The notes beneath the pieces were generated by a model, which worked only from the letters and a program-made list of their open reading frames with translations, searched no databases and was not told the origin of the DNA. From NCBI GenBank assembly GCA_021613375.1, contig CM038709.1, forward strand, positions 34,615,915 to 34,679,914: a stretch of 64,000 nucleotides of DNA. The letters are read 5' to 3'. Made by a program: the position numbers and the translations under genes. Below, piece by piece: positions 42,501 through 55,095 of the stretch (positions are counted from its first letter, which is position 1; each line of letters opens with the position of its first letter). The DNA is from Megaleporinus macrocephalus. Its lineage: Eukaryota > Chordata > Actinopteri > Characiformes > Anostomidae.

Positions 42501-45500
42501 AAGCAAGCAGCTCTAAATTAGGTTTGTAACAATGGTAGTTGGATAAAACAAAGTATGTGTGTAATGTATGATGTACAACACAAATAAATAAAATTTTAAA
42601 TTCTGGGTTAATTCTGGCTTAAAGAAATATAATAAAACACACACATATTACCACGAACATACATAAATGAACTAGTTGAAAAACTTTGCCCACTTGCTAC
42701 ATTTTAATCATATCAGGAACTAGAGCAGCTGAGTAATTTCCCACCAGATATGGGTCACACCCTTCCTGTACTTATCTTTCAGTGTATAAAATCCCCAGTT
42801 CAAACTTGCATACACACACCAGAATATGCTTAAAGACTAAACCTGATTCCTTGACTTGGCAACAAATGAGCAAATATAATTATTTTGTGTTTCACCACGA
42901 TTTCTACCTTACACATACACAAATATCAGCCATGACTTTAAAACCACCTTGTTTCTACACCCATTGTCAATTTTATTAGCTCCACATATCTTGTACTATG
43001 TACTGTTGTTCTACCTTGACAGACTGTAGTCCATCTGTTTCTCTGTACACTTTTTTCCCTGTTCTTTAATGGTAAGGACTCCTACAGGAACGCCATATAG
43101 TGACACTGACGTGGTGATGGTGTGTTACGCTGGTACGACTGGATTAGATACAGCAGCGTTTTAAAACATCTCAATGGCAGAGTTGGGTAGTAAGAGAAAA
43201 CATGCATAATGTGGATACAAAAAGTTAACTGTGTTTAATTACAGTTACAGTAAAAAAGATAATCAGATTACAGGTATGTTAAATAACCAGAGGTTATTAA
43301 TGACAGGATTGCATTAAAGCTAGAAATAATCTACAAAAATATATATTAGCAAAGTATTTTTTGGTATTTGAATCACGCATTTACCCTGATTTTCCATATT
43401 GCCCGAAACTACAGCAGCAAATAGATCTAACAGTATGTGCGTACATCCATTAAATTTCTGCAGCTGACTAGAAATAAATCTAAATATTGTGAATGTTATC
43501 ATGCCAGATTTTAAATTAAATTCCAAAACATGAAAAGAGAGTGAAGTTTCAGGAATGGCCAAGATTTCTATTTATAAGTACTGTTAATGAACTTGAAACC
43601 ATTTTCACTGCTTATGAGTTCCTCAAGCTGAAGCAAATTAACCTGTACAAATGTATCATTTATCATTATTTTAGAAATATTTACAATGCTCCATTTAGTT
43701 TTGAATAAATACCTCAGTGTCATAAAACGTCATGTTCTGCCCTGGGAAGGCAAACAGAATCTCATAAATACATAAAATTTTCTTTTGTCGTTTTACTTTT
43801 CATAAGATTTTTAGATTATAGTATGATAAGTATTTGTTTAAATTAATATTTACATTACCTTTTTTTGTAAAATTACTGTACAGTGCCATATTCGCAGTGG
43901 CTTGATAGTCATTGTGTTATAGCACTGGAACCTTTATTCATGTATTGTATTTGTACTCACTTTTAATATGCATCACACAAAACTACTCGGATGTGAGGAA
44001 TTCATCTGAAAATATTTGTACAAATACTTCCATTTATGGCCTTTTAAAGCAGAAAGAAAAAAACCCTCTTGTTTCATAGTTGGCAGTTTCAGATGTATGC
44101 CAGAAGGAAAGATGTTATCATATTATAGAATGCTACATAGCAGTATGCCAAGTTGCCCTAAACTATTGTTTTCCCATGCCTCTGTATCTGCCAAACACGG
44201 CACAATGCCATATTAGGTAGTGTGAGAACAGACTGATATAGGAATGCACCAAAAGGCATGGACATTAACAGTGTTTCCTCTAGGATATTTTTAAATATTC
44301 CACACCCCATTCCCTCAATCTTACCCAACACCCCCCCACCCCCGCCAACATACACACACTTATTATTTACATTTTCAACAGAGTGATTAGTAATCTAGAC
44401 TTACTACAGTAACCTTCTAAATACAATTTTTATTTAAGTAATATTACAGGTATTAAGATTAATTGAGTTTGCTAGTGTTAATGTCAGGTTAGCTGAATCA
44501 TTATTCCATGATATATAACAATTATTTGGCCATGGGCATCATCAGAAAATAACACTAAATGGCAAATATTCTTTTAAACTGTAAAATCCACCTTAGCATT
44601 AGCTAGCTTCATCTACCTGCCTCTTTTCTCTCCTCTCACTGTCTTTCTCATTCCTCTCTCTCTTTTTTGCTGGGTGAATAGACATAGGGAGACCAGGTTG
44701 GGCTCTGCAATATGGACCAAAATTAGTATTCTTGGGCTAAATGGCAATACACAAAATATATATCGCTGTATTTTTTATGAAAGTGGGCTAAACGTTCAAT
44801 TATAAGGCAAAACAGAGACAAGCACATTTATTAATAAAATGTAATAAAATTCTGAAGCCATGTCAGCAAAACCTTTGCAGTGCTAGCTGCATGATCTGCA
44901 TAGATGAGCCATCTAAATTCTTTGCAAAAAGTATTAAAAATGAAAAACAAACAAAAAATCATAGCCTTTGCTCAATACTTTGTTGAAGCACCTTTGGCAG
45001 CAATTATAGCCTCAAGTCTTTTTGAGTATGATGCTACATGTTTGGCACGCCTATTTTTGAGCAGTTACTCACATTCTTCTTTGCAGAACCTCTCAAGCTC
45101 CATCAGGTTGAGTGGGGAGCGTCAGTGCAAAGGCATTTTCAGATCTCTCCAGAGATGTTCAATGGAGTTTCAATTTGGGCTCTGGTTGGGCCACTTAAGA
45201 ACATTCAAAGAACTGTCCCGAAGCCACTTCTTTGTTATCTTGGCTCTGTACTTAGGGTCATTGTCCTGTTGGAAGATTAATCTTCGCCCAAGTCTGAGTG
45301 TCCACAGCGCTCGGGAGCAGGTTTTCTTCAAGGATGTCTCTGTACATTTCTGCATTCATCTTTCCTTGACCCTGACTAGTCTTCCAGTTTCTGCTGCCGA
45401 AAAACAACCCCACAGCATGATGCTGCCAACACCATGCTTCACTGTATTGATGGTATTAGCCAGGTCTTGACGCTTGCCATTTAGGCCAAAGAGTCAATCT

Positions 45501-48500
45501 TTTTTCATCAGACCAGAGAATTTTGTTTCTTATGGTCTGAGAGCCCTGCAGGTGCAAACTGTCTTGCAAAGTGGGCTGTCTTGTGCCTTTTACTAAGAAG
45601 TGGCTTCCGTCTAGCCACTATAACATACAGGCTTGATTGATTGGTTGTCTTTCTGGAAAGTTCTTTCTCCACAGAGCAATGCTAATCAAAGAATAAGGCC
45701 CTTCTACCCTGATTACTCAGATTACCGGGCTGCCAGCTCTAAAATGTATCTAATTAATCTAGCTAATTAAACTTTAGCTTAGTTAAAAATTGTTAACATC
45801 AATGTCCACGACTCTACTCTCCTGGCTTCAAAACCCCAAGGTTTACTTGGAAAAGTTAAGATCAGTACTGCCAACATATCTGGCAGCGTATCCCACACCC
45901 AACGTACAATATTTTGTCTAAAGTCTCACAATAAATAGTTGACACAAAAATCATTCAAGTAATAATGAATGAAATAATAATACAATCTGAATCAATAATG
46001 ATAATGCAATGTATCAAATTTTTTCAGCAGTGGCAGGTGTATATAAGAAAAGATGCGTTGTGTTCATTAGGCAACAGCAATTTCAAAAATGCAGCATTAA
46101 GGAAGACACATTTTAGAAAGGCTACATTCGAAAGTCTCTCACACTGGAAAACCTCCTCTCTCCTGTATGTGCGTGCCATTTTCTCCTACTGAGATGTATT
46201 GCGTGAGGTGCAGTGTCACGGAAAAAAATTGCGTGCTTTGTAAATGTTGTTGTTTTTATGTGACATACTGGCCACTATAGTTGAGTGTCGTCACATGTCT
46301 TTCTGTTGACCTTAACCGAGACAAGTAAGGCCTGCAATTCCAAATTTTTAATAATAGGACTTCAGCCCCCTAATCTAGACACCAACCTTCTTCATTCACA
46401 GATGCACCCCTTTATTTTATTTTCATGACATAGATTACTAACTTTAGTCTGGACAGAAGAGTATTTTGTGAATACAGTGGTGGTATGGTCAGTCAACCAG
46501 TGTATCGAACTACCTAACCTGTGCTACATCTTGGTTAGTTTGTTCTCTCAGAGCTTTCTGAGGAGAAGAGATTGCCTCATACTGGTAAGCTATTGAAAAG
46601 TTAGACTATTAGATTTATTATAGGTGCCATGGGCTACACTCAAAATGTGATAGGACCAACACACCGCTGCAAACATACCCTAGATTTAGTACTACCACTG
46701 GGAATCAGGATAGAAAACGTACTAACTATCCCTCAGAATTCATGCATTTCTGATTAGGGCTGGGTGATATAAAAAATATCTCGATATTTTTAGCTGAATG
46801 GCGATATACGATATATATCACGATAATTGTTCTTCCCATAAGGTGACAACAAAAAATCTTTGTTTGGCTCTTGTCCGAAGAAACAATGAGCATCTTGGTG
46901 CTGCTTTATTAAGAACAAAAACATAAGCATTACTTATGCTTAAACTCTAAACTATAAACTATGCAATCCTTAATAAATATAACAATAAAATTTGTAGCTG
47001 TTCTATGATATTTATCCCTTCTCTCAAACAACATCCTCAGCCTTTCTGCTACAGTGAAAGGGGTTGCTTCTCTGTGAAATCGATATGCAAGTAACTGTCA
47101 GTTAATGTCATACTTACAGAACACGAGCGATACCTAACAGCGTTACAGGTATATTCATACGCTGACTGAATTTTAGCAATCTTGCTAGCTAACTAGCTAA
47201 TATGTGCTGGTATTGTGCTAACATTAGCTGAATCGTAACTGCCGTTTAGCACTAACAGGCGGTGCAGTAAGAGTGTTAGTTTCTCTCGCAAAGCAAGAAA
47301 GCAGCACAGTAAACTGTTAACATGCCTGATGATACTGTAGCGAATCTGCAGTGATGTTCTGTGTTTCTACTGTTAAAAATGCACTGTTGTGTTTGGGGTA
47401 TGGGACGGGCGTGTGATTGGAGGACAACGTAGTGGGGCCGGGGTCACGTAGTTTCGAATAAAGCGACGACTGTTCAGTCGGCCGCCGCGTGTCATCTTTA
47501 AACATGTCCAGTCGGACTATTTTATCAGTGAAAATGTATTAGCATTTTAAGCCCAGATTCTCGCGTCTCCAACAGCTATTGCTCTTCGTGCAGTCGAAAA
47601 TCTCTTAAGGGAGATAAATTCCATGTGTGTTACGTTTTTTATTTTTTATTTATTTTGTGTTATACGCAAAGTACCGAAAATAGGCACTGGACTTTTTTAG
47701 ACTTTTCAGTACTCTGTAGTTTAGATACCCAGCCCTACCTTCGACAGGCATTGTTTTTCTTTGTACTAACCAGCTGCTCTCGATAGCTTCTTTCATGTGT
47801 TTATCCGTCTCCCTGCTGTCGCTGCCTGCGTTTACTGGTGAAGCGGTGGGGAGGGGTGAGTTTTGTGAGGGAGAGAGGTGAGGCAGTGTGAAGAAAATGG
47901 CGGATCTACAAGTGTAATTGCAGCGCAACACAGACTATATTGATATAAACGATATTGTCTCATCTTATATCTCATATAAAAATATATTGATATTACTTTA
48001 TGCATGAAGTCGTTTTGAACTATATTTGCGTGTCGTCCCACCATCGCCATAAGTAAATAATCAACACCTCCACCTTATAAATAGTCTACCAGACTTATCA
48101 AACGTCCCTGCCTCTTGGGGTTTCGATGATCTTACAATCCTGCAATACTCACTTCAATCAACACTCGATAATGTGGCACTAATTAAGATAAAAAAGGTGA
48201 GAAACAAAAAGCTAGCACAATGGTATAACGATTTTACACATACACTAAAAAACATCGAACATTGTTTTCTAATTGAATGGAAAAATAGCATCATAGAATA
48301 TAAGCGTGCCCTAAATGCAGCCAAAACATCCTATTTCTCATCACTAATTAAGTATAACAGAAATAATACTAAGGTCCTGTTCTCCACCATATCCAAACTT
48401 ACTGGCAACATTAAATATTATGAATACATGCAAACAACATACAGCAGCTATGATTATATCAGATTCTTTAATAGGAAAATAGAAAATATTAGACTACAAA

Positions 48501-51500
48501 TCCAAAATTTGCCGAAAGGATTAATACCACAACAGGACAAGTGCCATGGCAGCCTAAAAGCCTAACTGCTATCTTTTAGCCTTATCAATCAAAATGAACT
48601 GGTTACACTGATTAGCTCATCAAAAACATCTCCATGCATTCTTGAACCAAATTGTCCCCAGTGGCGTCAGACCTCTTCTCTCTATAATAAACTTGTCCGT
48701 CAGTGTCTTGGATATGTACCTAAATCATTAAAATGGGTTTTAAACCACAAATTAAAAAGATTATGTTGATCCCAGTGAACTCGCCAATCTCCCCTTTATT
48801 GCAAAGATGTTAGAAAAAGTGGTCTCACAACTGTGCTCTTATCTAAAAGAGAACTCTCTCCATGAGATGTTTCAGTCTGGTTTTTGAGACAACACTGGAT
48901 GTAAAAAGCGCTATATAAATAAATGTTGATTGATTGATTGATATGAGCTACAATAACATTTATTAACATGGATGTAGCTTACTAAAACACTAAGACAGCT
49001 AAAATGTCACTGCTGCTTTCAAATACTCTTGCTGGAATGTTTTTCATTTATTAAACATATATTGACACAAATAATTAAAAACCTAGCCTATGTTGTTATT
49101 TTGTTAATGAGGCTTACTAAATGTATGTATGACTAATTTCAGTTCTAATTTACCAAAGAACCAGTGAGGAGGGAACAGAGTAAGATGCAGGTAAGTAAGA
49201 TGACAGTACAAGACATCAACGCTGGGCTCCTGAGGCACTGCACAAACCAGCTGTGTGAGATAAAAAGGCAGGAAGCATTGTTAGAATAATGTTCTTCAAC
49301 CTACCTAGTGCTTTGAATACAATTATCATCTCATTACATACACTATGGATTACTTCACAAACAGGCCACAGTACATCTGACTTAAGGACTGTGTGTCAGA
49401 CACAATACTCTGAAGCACAGGGGCTCCACAGAGAACAGTCCCTGCCCCATTACGTTTTATTCTCCATAAAAATTGCCCACAATACCACAGCCTGTCAAGT
49501 TCTCTGACAACATTTATTTGCTATATCTAAGAAGAAGATGAAAGAGAGTACAGTGGACTTTGTGGACTCGTGCCAGCAGGACTGTCTACAGATCAATAAA
49601 AACAAAGATTGGTAAACCAAATAGCTGGTGGTGGATTGTCACAGAAGTTCTCTCCACCTATTTCAGCGAACATTTATATATTGCGCAAAAATATTGCACA
49701 ATGTTACACTGAAATTCTATTTTCTGTGTGTAGTGTTTAAGTGTGTGTGTGTATACATCATAGGTCACTAATAGGCGGACCGCGGTCTGGGTCCGGACCC
49801 AGATGTTGTCCTATGCAGACGCAAAGCGATAAACCATTGAAAAAGGATTCATTCTGACAGTGCGAAGTAAAATCACCTATGATGCTACTCAGCCAATCAG
49901 CAGCTCCAAACCAATATGTCTCATATGTTCTGAGACCGTGGAGCTAATTTAAAGTGGGCTTCCCAGAGCCTGCCCTCTTAATGAGTTTGTCCAGTCTCTT
50001 CTTGTCTGCCGTCGAGATGATGCCATCCCAGCAGACCACTCCGTAAAAGATGGCAGATGCCACCACTGTGTCAAAGAAGGTCCTCAGGAGTCCTTCTCAC
50101 CTGGGCCGTTGTGAAAGATAGATTGGATCAGAGGGGGCTGGGTGCTGGAATATGTAAATGGGTGGGTAGAGCTGCCAGCAGATGAACCAGTGGGTGTGGC
50201 TGTGAGCTGAAAGTTGTTGAGAAGGGGGTGAGTGTGAAAGAGGGGGGAGAGCAGCATTTTGGTAGTGCCATAGATTGCGGATTCAGCAGGGGTGTCTGTG
50301 TAGGGGGAGGTGATTGATCAAATCTATTGTTCACAAAAACTGCAGTTGTGAAGCCTCTCTTGAAAAAGAAAAACATAGAACCAACCCTAGTAAGCAATTA
50401 CAAACAGATTTCAAATTTATCTAAAAAAATCATATAGAAAATTGTCTTCAAGCAACTGATAAGTTTTCTGTCCAGAAATAACTGTTTTAATAAATTTCAA
50501 TAAGGATTCCGACCTAATCATAGTACAGAGACCGCTCTGATTATAGATTCAGGAAAACTGTCTGTTTTATTACTGCTAGATCTCAGTGCTGCATTTGACA
50601 CTACTGACCACAAAATTCCCATAGATAGATTGGACAACTGGGTTGGAATTTTTAGGAACTGTACTAAAATGGTTCAGTTCATACCTGTGAGGAAGGAACT
50701 TTGTTGAAATTGAAAATAATGTTTCTGAAACTGTCTTAGTGACCTGTGGTGTTCTCCGGAGATTGACCCTTGGGCCCCTCTTTTAATCTATATATGCTTT
50801 CCTACATGACTATGGGACGCCACAGCTATGCAGATCATACTCAGATCCACTTGGCCCACAGCCCGAATAACTATGATCCCTTTAACTTACCGTGTAAGTG
50901 CCTTGAGCACATCACTGATTGGATGAGTCAAATTTTTCTGCAGTTGAACAAAGATAAAACAGATAGTATTTTATTTGGGAATAGGCATGAGAGGCACAAA
51001 CTGGCTGCATATCTAAATTATCATTTCATATCTAAACAGCTAGCTCATAATCTTGGTGTACTAATAGAAATTAAAAGGATTAGAGATTTTCTGTCTAAAC
51101 CAGTCCTAGAGAAACTCATCCATGCCTTTATTTCCAGCAGGATCGATTACTGTAATGCTGTTCCAACTGGGCTTCCGAAAAAGACAATCAAACAGCTTCA
51201 GCTGATTTAAAATGCAGCTGCCAGAGTTCTCACTAGAAGCAAAGGAAGGGAACACCTCGCCATTCTTAAATCCTTTCACTGGATACCAGTATGTTACAGA
51301 ATAGATTTTAAGGTCCTATAAGGCTCTATAAATATCTAAATGGCATATGACAAGCATATCTAAGTGATCTAGTACAGTGATATAAACAAAGTAGAACTCT
51401 TCAATTGTTTGGAAGTAGTCAGGTAGTTCTTCCTAAGGTAAACACTAAACATGGGGAAGTAGCATGCAGTTACTATGCTGCTGTTAGATGGAATCAGTTG

Positions 51501-54500
51501 AACGAGAGCATTAGAAGAGCCCCAACACTGGACACCCAGTAAATCCAGACTGAAAACATTCCTGTTTGAGTAGGCTTTTAGCTCTGTTTAAAACTCTGTT
51601 AGTTCTACAACTCTTCCATAGCCCAATGGCACTTTTAAACCTCATTCAGTTTAAAACTCTGCTGGTTCTACAACTCTTCCGGCACAGCTCTCATGTGTTT
51701 GTTTGCCATGTCTAAATAAACGTTTTACTTTTTAAAACCGTTTTTACTTTACTTTCCAGCTGGTCTCGTAGAACTAAGCTACAGTCTTCAAATATTACTT
51801 GTGTACCGTGGGCTCGACCCTGGCAGCCCTATTTTGGGAAAGGCGATAGGAATCGCTGACTTATATGACGATAAAAGAGAAATCTTTAGTGCAGTTTTTG
51901 GAATAAAACTGTGCCTCTAGGGCCAACAGGCCTAGCAGAGAACAGAGCTGGCACTTTTGGGGTGCAGGAGTAACGCACGGTCTTTGATAAACGTTTTTGA
52001 TTGGGGACTGGAGGAAAGGTCAGAGAGCAAGGATAGAAAATGGGAAAATGAAACAAATAAAGAAAAACAGTTTCTGGAATAAAACTGTGCCTCTAGGGCC
52101 GACGGGCCTAGCAGCATATACAGAGTTGGCTCTGTTGGTGTGCAGGATAGTCTTTGATAGAAAATGGTAATAGGAAACAGTAAAGAAAAACATAAGCCAG
52201 AATAATGGACCTCAGCACATAGTCCAACGTCACTTTTATACCTCATTCTTCTTTTTTTATTATTATTTTATCTTATCTATTTACTTTTTTATTATTATTT
52301 CTTTTTATCAATTTATTTTAATGCTTTAATGATAACTATTTGTAATTCGTTTTAGCTAAATGCTTTAATGCCTTTTAAATGCTGTCATGTCATTATTTAT
52401 GTAAAGCAGTTGCAAGGGTGTATGAAAGGTGCTATAAAAATAAACTTGCCTTGCCTTATGTTTATAGTACCTTTTTATGCCTGTCAAAATGAGTACTTAT
52501 AAACAATGTGTATCTACCTACTTAATTCAACAATTTTGATTAATGCTATGAAAAAACAGTACAAAAAAAACTCTATTGTGGCCAGTCTAAGAGCATGTTG
52601 CTACACTTAGTTATTCAAGTTTCAAGTTTATTTGTCATTTGCACATCATGTCAGGACATAACATGCATTGAAATGCTTGGGGTGAGACTCAGATAAACTC
52701 TACAGCAGGGCAGCATTATAATGTAAAACAGTGCAAACACACAATAAATAGACAATATTAAAGTAAAAATAAGCTAAAAATATACATATAGTTATACTGA
52801 AATATATAAAGGACTATACAATACACAAGATATATACATAGGATATACAGGAGGGTCATCTGTGAAAAATGTTATTTTTTTAGCCTCTTAATGCCTACAC
52901 AAAAAGGTGTGTGGCGTTTTTAATTAATTTTTTTAATATAAATTAATAAATAAAGTTATAAACAAATAAATAAAGTCAGCAAACATGAATGTGTGTAGAT
53001 AGGCCTGGACAATAATTCGATATTGGTATTTATAATATAAATTATGTAATATAATTTTTGCGGTATTTTGATATGTATTATTTGCAACAGGGGTGTAGCC
53101 AGAATTTTATTGGCCCGCTGTATCACCCTTATGGTCCGTCGATACGTTGCAATTGTTGCTTTCAACTGACGGTGGCAGCAGTACATAGATGTATAGTACG
53201 TTTCACCGCTGTGTTCGCAAGGCAAACTTAAATAATCAAAAGGCTGATTTAAGGCTCATTTATACTCCGTCTACGTGCGGAAATGTCTGCGTGTGTTTCA
53301 AGCAATATAACCGTCACTGCCACATAGTTTATCTGCGTCAGCTCTGTTGACATGGTTGCTGAGCAACACTTCCAGTAGAGGGCAGTTCAGAGTAAATCAA
53401 ACAGTGGATAAGCTGGTAGTTCTGTATTTACTTCGAAAACTCTCTGTGTCGCGGCAAACTTACGTCATGGTTAAAATACGGTGGCCGAGAAGACTTAACG
53501 CGCTGCAGATTCACAAACGCGAGGCAAACAGAAAACACTTTCATCAAAACGGCAACATGAGCACTGCAAAAACACGAACGCGTTGCAAAAACAGAAAACC
53601 CTTTCATCAAAACGACAACATTGGCACTACATTTAACGAACGCGCTGCAAATTCATGAACGCGCTGCAAAACCGCCCACAACACAACGAAAGTGTTTCCG
53701 AAAGACACTTAATGGACGTGGGACCACATACGGCTACGCAATGTAAACAAAACCATGCAGAGCCGCGGTAGCGTCTAATAGTGATGGGCAAATGATACTG
53801 ATGCTTCGGAGCTTGTGTCGAGAAATTCAGCAAGTCTTTTATGAACTTCGTATCGTACGTATCGAGGCTTGTTTCGTTAAGGGCGAGTGACGTCACTGAT
53901 GACGCCTGAAGCCTCGCTGGGTGATTTATTGCTTCTTAATAAAATCACCCCACAATCACAGTCCCATCTCTTAAAACCACTGCAACAGTTTTAACATCAA
54001 TATCTCACGTTTATTTACTATCTGAAATCAGTTTGTTTTATTTACAGGCCTCTATTACCCACACAAACACAGATCAGAGGAACAAATGAATTAACCACAG
54101 AAATGAAATTAAGGTGCTTTATGTATATACTTGTTTCCATACTGACAACGTTGCAAGAGGCCGTCGCAAATAGTTGAAATGACAATAAAGGTTTTGGCCA
54201 GCAGGGGGTGTGCACATGAAACGGCTCCACGTGCTTCTGTTTACATTGCGTCGCCGTATATGGTCCCACGTCCTTTAAGTGTCCTCCGTAAACACTTCCG
54301 TTGTGTTGTGAACGGTTTTGCAGCGCTTTCGTTATTTGGCAGCGCGTTCGTTAAATGTAGTGCCCATGTGGTCGTTTTGATGAAAGTGTTTTCTGTTTGC
54401 AGCGCGTCGGGTCTTCTCGGCCACCGTATTAAAATTTTTAACCAACTCGCACAACCAAAAAAGTTCCACTGTTTCTTCTTCGGCGTATGGAAGCGGTCGC

Positions 54501-55045
54501 CTTGCACTGCTCCCGCGGTCTGCAGCGGTATTGCCCCATCCCGTCTGTATCTGTAAGCTCTGTGCGGATCCGTAATTAACACTGAGTATAAATTAACGTC
54601 CTGAATTTACAGAACAGCATGTAGTAATGGCTAACGCTACATTTACACTGCTTCGTCGCGTGAACCGATTTGAACGCAATTCCCCTCTTCAACTGGCCGC
54701 ATGTTAACAAAGGTGCCCTATGCGTCGTCCAATTATATCACAAGCTCGCATTTTCAGCGATTGTGGGCCAGAGTTGATTAATGCTTATGGTTTTACACAA
54801 GCTATATTTCTTGTAAGCATATACACTTTAGTCTACAAATCTTTGACTGCGTTTCATAACATTATCTAGTGAGCAGCATATCAGATCAGACAAAAACTTT
54901 AGTGCGTTGTAACATTTGTACTGCAACATTTACAGTAAAATTAATTAGTTAGCAATTATTCATTATACTGTACATTTGTGTTTTTGCATGTTTTGAATAT
55001 AGTGTGTGTATATATATATATATATACACACACACATACATACAT

Positions 55046-55095
<50 letters not shown>

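Noticed and set aside
47140..47500. Possible promoter or gene in the GC-richer stretch
   Set aside because: No open frame with motifs or exon phase; more likely part of a transposon interior.
54241..54582. Open frames on both strands in the Harbinger-like region
   Set aside because: They follow the inverted repeat arms and show no protein family motif; low-stop GC-rich repeat sequence explains them.
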